A stretch of DNA of 18,862 nt from an uncultured Lachnospiraceae bacterium (lineage in GTDB: Bacteria > Bacillota > Clostridia > Lachnospirales > Lachnospiraceae): the NCBI GenBank assembly GCA_900549995.1, contig URQQ01000082.1:1-18862 (forward strand), read 5' to 3'. This document shows positions 1 through 6,935 of this stretch, piece after piece. The notes under the pieces were generated by a model. It searched no databases and had not been told where the DNA came from. It saw nothing but the letters and a program-made list of their open reading frames with translations. Position 1 is the stretch's first letter. Every line of letters begins with the position of its first letter. The position numbers and the translations under genes are program-made.

Positions 1-53
1 TTTCGGAACACGAAAAACTCCACAATGAAAAACAGGCCCATGGCCTAACAATA

Positions 54-91
54 AATGACGGCAGCGGACAATACTATCCGCTGCCGTCATT
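54..91 (-). terminator. Hairpin downstream of the diguanylate cyclase gene
   Basis: A perfect 15-bp inverted repeat (54-68 and 77-91, 8-nt loop) starts five bases beyond the stop codon of the minus-strand cyclase gene. The stem is GC-rich in its centre. The minus-strand flank after the stem (ATTTATTGTTAG) is only moderately T-rich. The plus-strand flank (91 onward) is also T-rich, so the hairpin could end transcripts from either side. What lies before position 1 is unknown, and no gene is visible in 1-53. Confidence 0.7.
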
Positions 92-96
92 CAGTT

Positions 97-1941
97 TCAT
101 TTCTTCTCTTCCTTTTGACTGTGTATCATATCAGAACTGTAATCCTTCACTAAGAACAAATTCAGTATTTCACTCACCATAAAAAGTGCGTACCTCATTT
201 CCTCCCCCTCCGGACGGATTCCATGGCAATCCTCAAAACCGATAATATTCAGTAACTCCTTTTCCTCGCCAAGCAGGCAGAGAAATGCCGACTTCACTTT
301 GCGCCGTTCAAACCATGTGCGGATTGACTGTTCTCTGATCTTTTTAATATCGCGGTAGGCTGCAACCGGAAGTTCAGAAGGTAATTTCCAGTCCAGCGTA
401 ATCACTTCCTTCAGCGTATCTTCCTCAAGCCCGATCCCTTGGGAACACCAGCTGTATACCTTTCTAAATTGTCCGTCCTTTGTCTTCTGGCATATGTAAA
501 CTCTGTCCGAACGGAATCTGGTGCCAAGAAACTGCAGAAGCTTTGGCATTGCCGGCTGACTTTTGGTATTTTTCAGAAAGATGTCAAACATCCCTTCCAC
601 AATCTCGCTGTGAAAATTTTTCTGGATAGACAAAATTGTTCTTACCGGCTGAGATTTCTCCACAACCGAAGGCTTATGGCCTGCATAGAGACAATAGCTG
701 TTTTTTCCATGTTTTTTTGTATAATACATAGAATCATCAGCCTTTGCAAACAGTGATGTAAAATCAGTGCCATGTTCAGGATAAAAACAGACCCCTACAC
801 TGCTGCTGATCTGGGGTACATCCGCTGATGTATCCATGCAGAAAAAAAGATTCTGGATTTCTTTGAGCTTTGGAAAAACATTTTCCTTCTCCCCGATTTC
901 CGGAAGGAAGATTACAAATTCATCTCCGCCAATCCTTGACACAACATCCGTTCTCCTGAAAATGGATTTCAGTCTTCCTGCAATCTCTTTGAGTACTGTA
1001 TCCCCATAAAGATGCCCCATCGTATCATTTAACTGTTTGAAATTATCAATATCAATCAGTAAAAAGGCGGCAGTCCGGCTGCTCTCTTCCATATATTTTT
1101 CAATACGCCTTATACATTCCCGCCGGTTTAAAAGCCCCGTCAGCGGATCCAGCTTTGCGATCTTCTGTGTCTCCAGAATTTCTGTCTTCCGTTCATTGAT
1201 ATCGGAGATGATTCCAAGTATTTTCATCAAATTCCCCTCGGAATCACACAGCGTAGTAGCGTGTACATCTACCCAGAGGTACACTCCGTCTCTTCGACGT
1301 ATCCGGTATTCATGCTGCATCTGCTTTTCGCCTTTTAAAAGGCTCTGGAACTTTTCGCGAAGCGGTGCCTTGTCCGCTTCAAATATGATGTCTGTTTTAA
1401 ACATGGAATCCGGAAATCCTTTGGAAGGAATTGTGTATCCGAATTTCTTTTCAAAATTCGGGGAATAGTATATATCCAGCGTCTTGCAGTCCAGTTCAAA
1501 GATAATATCCTGCATCTGTGACAATACGATCTCATAACGCTGTTCACTGATTGCCAGAGCCTCCTGGCTTTTTTTAGCGTCTGATATATCGTGAAAAATG
1601 CAGTGAAAATAATCTCCCTGTATCTCATCTTGCCTCAGTTCTCCGCTGATCCATATAAAGCGGATCTGTCCTGTTTTTGTGAGCAGGCGGTTTTCAAGTA
1701 CAAACACATTGCTGACCGCCAGTTGTTTTTTGATTTCTTCTTTGATTTTCAGCCGGTCATCCGGGTAGATACACTCGATCAGATAATTATGAAACAGACG
1801 ATCCATTTCATCCAAAGTATAACCAAGAAATTCATAGAGATTGTTCTGCGAATTGTATAAAGTAAATTTCTCATCATAAAGACAGTCAAACAAACCACTT
1901 GCCGGATATTCTTTCTTTCTCTGAATATCTGTTCTTTCCAT
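97..1941 (-). CDS. PAS-PAS-GGDEF diguanylate cyclase
   Basis: This protein should make cyclic di-GMP from two GTP. Numbering from the start chosen here (614 aa): PAS-like domain 1 at about 20-125, PAS domain 2 at about 135-250 ending in the usual DINERK linker, and a GGDEF domain at about 260-420. The active-site loop is RIGGDEF with GGDEF at 338-342. An RxxD inhibitory site (329-332) sits exactly five residues before GGDEF, so product inhibition is expected. About 190 further residues follow (roughly 440-600), possibly a GAF-like domain, which I cannot name with confidence. No membrane segment is evident, so it is probably cytosolic, with the PAS domains as sensors. An upstream in-frame ATG at 1968 exists, but AGAGGTG lies five bases before the ATG at 1941, which decides the start. 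The gene lies behind a c-di-GMP riboswitch. The signal sensed and the downstream process are not visible. Confidence 0.93.
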   Translation of the reverse strand: MERTDIQRKKEYPASGLFDCLYDEKFTLYNSQNNLYEFLGYTLDEMDRLFHNYLIECIYPDDRLKIKEEIKKQLAVSNVFVLENRLLTKTGQIRFIWISGELRQDEIQGDYFHCIFHDISDAKKSQEALAISEQRYEIVLSQMQDIIFELDCKTLDIYYSPNFEKKFGYTIPSKGFPDSMFKTDIIFEADKAPLREKFQSLLKGEKQMQHEYRIRRRDGVYLWVDVHATTLCDSEGNLMKILGIISDINERKTEILETQKIAKLDPLTGLLNRRECIRRIEKYMEESSRTAAFLLIDIDNFKQLNDTMGHLYGDTVLKEIAGRLKSIFRRTDVVSRIGGDEFVIFLPEIGEKENVFPKLKEIQNLFFCMDTSADVPQISSSVGVCFYPEHGTDFTSLFAKADDSMYYTKKHGKNSYCLYAGHKPSVVEKSQPVRTILSIQKNFHSEIVEGMFDIFLKNTKSQPAMPKLLQFLGTRFRSDRVYICQKTKDGQFRKVYSWCSQGIGLEEDTLKEVITLDWKLPSELPVAAYRDIKKIREQSIRTWFERRKVKSAFLCLLGEEKELLNIIGFEDCHGIRPEGEEMRYALFMVSEILNLFLVKDYSSDMIHSQKEEKK

Positions 1942-2032
1942 AGTAGCACCTCTTTTGCGTTTTTGCATATATATACGTTGCTGCTTGGCAATCTACGTTT
2001 TCAATTGTGTCTGTCTGATAGGTTTAAGATTT

Positions 2033-2074
2033 GACTCCGGCTGCCGCCCTGGAGCCTTCGTAAATTGTGGGCTC
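2033..2074 (-). other. Second structured segment in the cyclase leader
   Basis: Between the riboswitch terminator and the cyclase start the RNA can fold in two exclusive ways. The segment at 2051-2056 (GGCTCC in RNA sense) can pair with 2070-2074 (GAGCC) upstream. It can instead pair with 2033-2038 (GGAGTC, one G-U pair) downstream, enclosing an inner GGC/GCC stem with a GGCA loop. I do not recognise a known riboswitch class here. It may be part of the expression platform, a stability hairpin or an unrelated remnant. Confidence 0.4.
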
Positions 2075-2084
2075 ATTGCTAAGC

Positions 2085-2122
2085 GCAAAGAAAACCGGCT
2101 TTGTTACGCAACAATGCCGGTT
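2085..2122 (-). terminator. Intrinsic terminator of the c-di-GMP riboswitch
   Basis: In RNA sense, AACCGGC (2122-2116) pairs with GCCGGTT (2099-2093). The hairpin continues past an A-A mismatch with five more pairs (TTGTT/AACAA) closing a GCGT loop. TTTTCTTTG follows directly (from 2094 down to about 2086). This is a standard intrinsic terminator lying about 145 nt before the cyclase start. Its first four bases (2122-2119) are also the last bases of the aptamer, so the two structures compete. Confidence 0.85.
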
Positions 2123-2213
2123 ACACTACTACAGCTGGCTGGCTTTCCTGCATTTTCCCAAAAGGTGAAACCCCTATAGCTTTGCGACGCTGCCTTTCAG
2201 CAGTTGTGCCCAA
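2119..2213 (-). ncRNA. Class I cyclic di-GMP riboswitch (GEMM) aptamer
   Basis: Read on the minus strand, the RNA has GGGCA (2211-2207), a stem-loop CTGC-TGAAAG-GCAG (2203-2190) with a GAAA tetraloop, and the hallmark GCAAAGC (2185-2179). TATAGGG and a second arm ending in GCCAGCCAGCTG follow. Placed against the well-known Vc2 aptamer as I remember it, the spacing from the ligand-binding G20 to the tetraloop G32 and to A47 is reproduced without a gap: G20 at 2210, GAAA at 2198-2195, A47 at 2183. The GTAACC at the 3' end corresponds to the strand carrying C92 (about 2120). A G at the G20 position fits c-di-GMP; the related cGAMP-selective GEMM-Ib type usually has A there. Its position in front of a diguanylate cyclase supports the call. 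Confidence 0.9.
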
Positions 2214-2245
2214 TGTTTTATTTTTAGTTATTGCCAATTAACTAT

Positions 2246-2274
2246 AGAATAATACAATCTTGCCACATAGTCAA
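2246..2274 (-). promoter_or_regulatory. Sigma-A promoter of the riboswitch-cyclase unit
   Basis: On the minus strand TTGACT (2274-2269) is followed after 17 bases by TATTCT (2251-2246). The predicted start near 2239 leaves about 25 nt before the aptamer and a leader of roughly 300 nt before the cyclase ATG. The rest of the stretch up to the glucosidase stop (2275-2339) is AT-rich and shows no clear hairpin. Confidence 0.7.
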
Positions 2275-2339
2275 ATAAATTCCATAATTTTACTTTTATT
2301 TTTAAGAAATTACAATTGACAAACCAGAACAAATGTGTT

Positions 2340-4007
2340 TTACCAAAGAATCATCGCTTCGTATGGCCTGAGAGTCACACTGTTTCCACGGATCAACGGT
2401 TCCCTGTAGTTTCCAAAGATTACCTTTTCCGGCATCTCTTCCAGTATTATTTCCCTCTCCTGGCCTCCGAAATTGATGAGTACGTCCACATGCTCCTGGT
2501 TTAACGCTCTTCTGTACGCGATAATGTCTTCTTCCCCGTCATAAAGCGGTGAAAATGTTCCGCTCCTCAGGATACTTCCATATTCCTCACCGTTTCTGAG
2601 TGCGATCAGCGCTCTGTAATATTTGAGGATTGACTTTTCCTGTTCTTCCTGTCTGCACACATTCACCTCAGGGTAATCCGGGTTTACAGGGAACCATGGT
2701 TTTACTTTTGAAAATCCGGCATTTGCTCCATCTTCCCACTGCATCGGAGTCCTGCTGTGGTCACGGCTTCTCCGGTTGACAGCCCTCAGGGCTTCTTTGG
2801 CGCTGAAGCCTTCAAGTACCGCCCTGTCATACTGCCCATGTGTCGCGACATCATCGAACTCATCAATCGAATCCAGCGTGATGTTCGTCATACCAATCTC
2901 TTCTCCCTGATAGATAAATGGGATTCCCCTCAGCGTCAGATTCATTGTCGCAAGCATCGAAGCACTTTCATATCCGATATCCTTCCATGGAATAAACTTA
3001 TTCAATGAGCGCTGATGATCATGGTTGCCCAGAACAACGGACAGCATCCCGCCTGTCTTCTGTGCCATGATCTGCATCGGATACATCGCCTCCCTGATAT
3101 CTGCCGCAGTAATCTTATGCTCCTGAAACCAAAGTCCATCCTCCACATCCAGATCAATACAGCTGAAATCGAAAATGCTGGAAAAGGCGCCGTCCTCTCC
3201 GATAAATGTTTCCAGCTTCTCTTCCGTCACACCGGACATTTCGGCAACGCTGAACGCATGATAGCGGTCAAATGTCTGCTCTCTCATTTCTCTGAGGAAC
3301 ACTTCAATCCCCGGGTAATTTTCAGACACCTTCGAAAGTCCTGCAAGGCCATCTGCCCCATCTGCCGGGAGCGATCTGTATGATGGATCTTTTTTAATGT
3401 ATGTGATCGCATCTACCCGGAAACCGCCAAGACCTTTTTCAAGCCAGAAGTTCATCATCTTGTATACTTCCCGGCGGAGATTCTCATTCTCCCAGTTCAG
3501 ATCCGGCTGTTCTTTTGCAAATGTATGGTAATAGTAATAGTCCGTTCCCGCAACCGGCTCCCACACACTTCCCTCAAACACAGACCGCCAGTTATTCGGA
3601 GGCTGCCCGCAGGACCCCTTTTTCATAATAAAATACTCTCCGTACGGTCCTTCGGGGTCAGCCAGCGCATTCTGGAACCACGCATGCTCACAGGAGCAGT
3701 GATTGACAACCAGATCCATCAGAATACGGATTCCCCGCTTTTCACACTCACTGATCAGCTCTTCCATGTCTTTCATTGTCCCGAATCTTGGATCAATCTG
3801 ATAATAATCAGAAATATCATATCCGTTGTCCTTCATCGGTGACTGATAGACAGGACAAAGCCAGATTACATTGATGCCGAGACTTTTCAGATAATCAAGC
3901 CTCTTTATAATCCCCCTCAGATCACCAATGCCATCTCCATTCGTATCCTGAAAACTTTTCGGGTAAATCTGGTAAGCAATAATACTGTCACGCTGCTCCT
4001 GCTGCAT
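2340..4007 (-). CDS. GH13 alpha-glucosidase, oligo-1,6-glucosidase-like paralog
   Basis: A 555-aa glycoside hydrolase family 13 enzyme of the subfamily of oligo-1,6-glucosidase, dextran glucosidase and trehalose-6-phosphate hydrolase. It should cleave glucose from the non-reducing end of short alpha-glucans or related sugars in the cytosol. Visible parts are the calcium-loop motif DTNGDGIGD at 21-29, conserved region I (DLVVNH, 98-103), nucleophile D199 in GFRVDA, acid/base E256 in VAEMSG, and D330 in LGNHDH. Position 200, right after the nucleophile, is Ala, whereas 1,6-specific members have Val and yeast maltase has Thr. Specificity may therefore differ from the neighbouring enzyme. Region I continues as CSCEHAW instead of the usual TSDEHxW. 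There is no signal peptide. The start is supported by AGGAGG seven bases upstream. It is second in an operon with the 4038-5720 gene, 30 bases after that gene's end. Exact substrate is uncertain. Confidence 0.9.
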   Translation of the reverse strand: MQQEQRDSIIAYQIYPKSFQDTNGDGIGDLRGIIKRLDYLKSLGINVIWLCPVYQSPMKDNGYDISDYYQIDPRFGTMKDMEELISECEKRGIRILMDLVVNHCSCEHAWFQNALADPEGPYGEYFIMKKGSCGQPPNNWRSVFEGSVWEPVAGTDYYYYHTFAKEQPDLNWENENLRREVYKMMNFWLEKGLGGFRVDAITYIKKDPSYRSLPADGADGLAGLSKVSENYPGIEVFLREMREQTFDRYHAFSVAEMSGVTEEKLETFIGEDGAFSSIFDFSCIDLDVEDGLWFQEHKITAADIREAMYPMQIMAQKTGGMLSVVLGNHDHQRSLNKFIPWKDIGYESASMLATMNLTLRGIPFIYQGEEIGMTNITLDSIDEFDDVATHGQYDRAVLEGFSAKEALRAVNRRSRDHSRTPMQWEDGANAGFSKVKPWFPVNPDYPEVNVCRQEEQEKSILKYYRALIALRNGEEYGSILRSGTFSPLYDGEEDIIAYRRALNQEHVDVLINFGGQEREIILEEMPEKVIFGNYREPLIRGNSVTLRPYEAMILW

Positions 4008-4037
4008 CTCTTTCCCTCCTACTGTCGCTCTTTATGA

Positions 4038-5720
4038 CTATGACTGTCTTCTGCGGATGACAACTGCCTCATATGGGCGGAGTGTCATCTGTGCCTTCAC
4101 TTCTGCGTCTTCATAATTGCCAATTAAAATCTCTGCCGTATTCTGCGCAAATTCCTCCGGTAACCGATATCCGGTCTCATGCTCCGTAAAGTTACAGATC
4201 GTAATCAGTTTTTCTTCTCCGAGTGTTCTTGTATATACATACAGTTCTTCGCTGTCTGGGAGAAGAAGTTCGTACGTTCCATAGACAATGATCTCATTCT
4301 CTTTGCGAAGCCTGATCAACTGTTTATAGTAATGGAACACAGAAGTTTCTCTTCCTGTCTCTTCCTTTGCATTGATCTCTTTATAATTTGGATTCACATT
4401 GATCCATGGGGTTCCTGTTGTGAACCCGGCATTTTCACTGTCATCCCACTGCATCGGTGTCCTGGCATTGTCTCTTCCTTTATAACTGATATAGCGGAAC
4501 ATATCTTCTTTTCCAATGATTCCTTTTTCTGTCATCTCATGGTAAGCATTGATGCTTTCGATATCACGGAATTCTTCCAGCGACGTGAAAGGATAATTGG
4601 TCATCCCAAGTTCCTCTCCCTGATATATGTATGGGGTTCCCTGCATCATATGCAGACACGTCCCAAGCATTTTCGCTGAAATTTCTCTGTACTTGCTGCT
4701 GTCATTGCCAAGCCTTGAAAGCATTCTCGGCTGGTCATGATTACACCAGTACAGACTGTTCCATGCCTTGCCATTCAATTCTGTCTGCCATTTTGACAGC
4801 ACCTTTTTCAGTTCTGTCAGGCGGATTTTCTGTTCATTCCACTTAAAAGTTTCTCCTCCGTCCAGATCCATGTGCTCAAACTGAAATACCATATTCAGTT
4901 CTTTTCCACTGTCCGATGCATATTTTTTCGCCTCATCCACTGTCACACCGGCACATTCCCCCACGGTAATGAGATCGTATTTGGACAGTACCTTCTCATT
5001 CATCTCCTGAAGATATTCATGGACATGCGGGCCGTTATGCACAAATGGACCAAAATCTCCATATCCTTTTTTATTCATCTCACCATCCGGAAGCCCAGGT
5101 ACTTTGGAAATCATGCTGATCACATCCATACGGAACCCGTCAATTCCCTTTTTACACCACCAGTCCATCATGCAAAACACTTCATCTCTGACCTTTTCAT
5201 TATCCCAGTTCAGATCCGGCTGTTTCTTGGAAAACAGGTGCAGAAAATACATTTTTGTTGCTTCGTCATACTCCCACGCTGATCCGCCGAAACAAGATCC
5301 CCAGTTATTCGGTTCTTTCCCGTCTTTTGGTTCTCTCCAGATATAATAATCTCTGTATGGATTCTCTTTGGATTTCCTGCTTTCCACAAACCACGCATGT
5401 TCATCCGACGTGTGGTTTACAACAAGATCCATCATGATTTTAATTCCAAGTTCATGTGCTCTGTTCAGCATTCTGTCATAATCTTCCATTGTACCGAATT
5501 CTGTCATGATCGCCTGGTAATCGCTGATATCATAGCCATTATCATCGTTCGGAGACTGATAGACCGGTGAGAGCCAGATGACATCAATGCCAAGTTCTTT
5601 CAGGTACTCAAGCTTACCTGTAATTCCGTTCAAATCTCCAATTCCGTCTCCGTTGCTGTCGCAGAAACTTCTTGGGTATATCTGGTAAACTACACTTTCT
5701 TTCCACCATGCTTTATTCAT
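4038..5720 (-). CDS. malL: Oligo-1,6-glucosidase (GH13)
   Basis: A 560-aa cytosolic GH13 enzyme, full length for oligo-1,6-glucosidases, which hydrolyse isomaltose, panose and the 1,6-linked ends of starch breakdown products. The catalytic residues fall at D199 (GFRMDVI), E255 (VGECAG) and D329 (WCNHDQ), the positions known for the Bacillus cereus enzyme. The calcium loop DSNGDGIGD is at 21-29 and region I is DLVVNHTSDEHAW. Val200 after the nucleophile is the residue associated with alpha-1,6 preference. A GGAGG sequence about nine bases before the ATG supports the start. It is the first gene after a promoter bracketed by two LacI-type operators and is followed closely by a second, diverged family member. 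A dextran glucosidase role is also possible. Trehalose-6-phosphate hydrolase is less likely because no trehalose PTS gene is nearby. The symbol is given by family resemblance. Confidence 0.92.
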   Translation of the reverse strand: MNKAWWKESVVYQIYPRSFCDSNGDGIGDLNGITGKLEYLKELGIDVIWLSPVYQSPNDDNGYDISDYQAIMTEFGTMEDYDRMLNRAHELGIKIMMDLVVNHTSDEHAWFVESRKSKENPYRDYYIWREPKDGKEPNNWGSCFGGSAWEYDEATKMYFLHLFSKKQPDLNWDNEKVRDEVFCMMDWWCKKGIDGFRMDVISMISKVPGLPDGEMNKKGYGDFGPFVHNGPHVHEYLQEMNEKVLSKYDLITVGECAGVTVDEAKKYASDSGKELNMVFQFEHMDLDGGETFKWNEQKIRLTELKKVLSKWQTELNGKAWNSLYWCNHDQPRMLSRLGNDSSKYREISAKMLGTCLHMMQGTPYIYQGEELGMTNYPFTSLEEFRDIESINAYHEMTEKGIIGKEDMFRYISYKGRDNARTPMQWDDSENAGFTTGTPWINVNPNYKEINAKEETGRETSVFHYYKQLIRLRKENEIIVYGTYELLLPDSEELYVYTRTLGEEKLITICNFTEHETGYRLPEEFAQNTAEILIGNYEDAEVKAQMTLRPYEAVVIRRRQS

Positions 5721-5780
5721 GTTTGCTTTCCTCCGCTATAAATTTTAAGTACACTTTGACATACTGGCTGCGAGGTCTGC

Positions 5781-5794
5781 GTTTTGCGCAAAAC
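5781..5794. promoter_or_regulatory. LacI-type operator, promoter-proximal copy
   Basis: A perfect 14-bp palindrome GTTTTGCGCAAAAC with a central CG, typical of LacI-family operators. It lies just downstream of the predicted transcription start (about 5804) of the glucosidase operon, roughly +10 to +23. An identical copy lies at 5843-5856. The LacI-family gene next door is the obvious candidate to bind it. Confidence 0.82.
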
Positions 5795-5810
5795 CTATTT
5801 CTTTGTCTAA

Positions 5811-5839
5811 ATTATACTTTTCTTCTTCGGTTATTTCAA
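5811..5839 (-). promoter_or_regulatory. Promoter of the glucosidase operon
   Basis: On the minus strand TTGAAA (5839-5834) and a perfect TATAAT (5816-5811) are separated by 17 bases. The promoter sits between two identical palindromic operators, the upstream one starting three bases before the -35 box. Such a strong promoter would need tight repression. Confidence 0.85.
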
Positions 5840-5842
5840 TAG

Positions 5843-5856
5843 GTTTTGCGCAAAAC
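5843..5856. promoter_or_regulatory. LacI-type operator, upstream copy
   Basis: The second perfect copy of GTTTTGCGCAAAAC, immediately upstream of the -35 box. Its centre is 62 bp from that of the first copy, close to six turns of B-DNA. The flanks also match in inverted orientation, so 5780-5799 and 5838-5857 form a 20-bp inverted repeat around the promoter. Confidence 0.82.
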
Positions 5857-5890
5857 GTATTCTTGTACAATTTGTGTATTCTGTTTTTGT

Positions 5891-6922
5891 CTATTTAATG
5901 CAAGATGACCGAAGTTTTACGGAGTCTCTGATTACCAGCCTGACCGGAAGTTTTGTGTTCAACCTTATTTCTTTTTTCCCTTCGATAATATCGAAGAGCT
6001 TCATCACTGCAGCCTCCCCTTTCAGTGCCATATCCTGATGTATCGTTGTCAGCTCCGGCCTGCACATCCGGGCATACTCACTGTCATCAAACCCTGCGAC
6101 CGATATATCTTCCGGCACTTTGATTCCATGATCCTTAAGATACATCACTGCCTCCGCCGCATAATAATCGGAAGCAAAAAACAAGACATCTCTCCTTGCA
6201 AGTTCCTCCATATTCTCATTGTAAAATTCAAACCGTTCCTGTCGGTTCCGCGGGATGATGATATGACTGCTTTTTTCAGAATAGGCAACCTGAAAACGAT
6301 CCAGTGCCCCCTTCATGCCAATCCATCTGTGATAATCCACGCCATAATCGTTATCCGCAAGAAATACAATATCCCGGTGCCCATGTTCCAGAAGAAATCT
6401 TGTCATTTCATATCCGCCCTGGCTGTCATCAAGTCCTACATTCGCAGTCTTTTCTGCCTCATAATAGGTGTCAATGGATACGACCGGAACCTTACACTTA
6501 CTTTGAATCTTATAATTATCCTGGGCAGTCAGACCGATCGTCAGCAACCCCTCCACGTTCCACGTAGCAGCAATCTGAACACTCTCCTCCGGAGAGTTGG
6601 ACAAATGAAACAGCATATAATAATTCTTTTTATAAATTTCTGATTCCAGAGACTTGATCAGAATATCCGTAAATCCTCTCTGAGATCCCTCCTGTTTCTG
6701 AAAATCACCCCCGCCGATCATCACACCGATCAGCCGGGAGCGGTTTTCAGCCAGCATTCTTGCGCTCATACTCGGCACATAGGACGATTCCTCCAGAAGC
6801 CGCTGTATTTTTTCAATAGTATCTTTCGATACCTTTTTCGTATTTCCATGTATAACATTCGATACCGTTGTCGGGCTTACCCCGGCCTTTGCCGCAATAT
6901 CCTTAATCCTGACCATTCCCAT
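5891..6922 (-). CDS. LacI-family transcriptional regulator
   Basis: A 343-aa regulator of the LacI/GalR family, full length. Residues 5-25 form the N-terminal helix-turn-helix (IKDIAAKAGVSPTTVSNVIHG), with the hinge-helix region at about 50-60 (SMSARMLAE). A sugar-binding periplasmic-binding-protein fold runs from about 65 to 335, ending in the usual FDDSEYARMCRPELTTI-type segment. It probably represses the downstream glucosidase genes through the twin operators at 5781-5794 and 5843-5856, which lie between its own stop and the first glucosidase. The start is clear: AGGAGG is six bases before the ATG. That site follows directly on the stop codon of the preceding AraC-family gene, so the two are probably cotranscribed and translationally coupled. 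The inducer is unknown; an isomaltose- or maltose-type sugar is a reasonable guess. Confidence 0.92.
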   Translation of the reverse strand: MGMVRIKDIAAKAGVSPTTVSNVIHGNTKKVSKDTIEKIQRLLEESSYVPSMSARMLAENRSRLIGVMIGGGDFQKQEGSQRGFTDILIKSLESEIYKKNYYMLFHLSNSPEESVQIAATWNVEGLLTIGLTAQDNYKIQSKCKVPVVSIDTYYEAEKTANVGLDDSQGGYEMTRFLLEHGHRDIVFLADNDYGVDYHRWIGMKGALDRFQVAYSEKSSHIIIPRNRQERFEFYNENMEELARRDVLFFASDYYAAEAVMYLKDHGIKVPEDISVAGFDDSEYARMCRPELTTIHQDMALKGEAAVMKLFDIIEGKKEIRLNTKLPVRLVIRDSVKLRSSCIK

Positions 6923-6935
6923 TTTTTACCTCCTC

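Noticed and set aside
34..46. Short palindrome around AGGCC-CAT-GGCCT
   Set aside because: It is too short to interpret and has no gene context inside the window.
439..1860. Plus-strand open frames inside the cyclase gene
   Set aside because: They are antisense to a gene with clear PAS and GGDEF domains, lack ribosome binding sites and have no recognisable protein features.
2085..2122. Riboswitch-linked group I ribozyme, as in a known Clostridioides case
   Set aside because: No intron-sized insert or conserved ribozyme core is present between aptamer and gene, and the aptamer is class I rather than class II.
1942..2340. A small protein gene in the long leader (for example the 74-codon plus-strand frame from 1955)
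   Set aside because: The stretch is explained by a promoter, riboswitch and terminator on the minus strand, and the frame has no convincing ribosome binding site.
5781..5856. The palindromes as CcpA catabolite (cre) sites
   Set aside because: The perfect 14-mer GTTTTGCGCAAAAC does not fit the cre pattern well, and its duplication beside a dedicated LacI-family gene points to local control.
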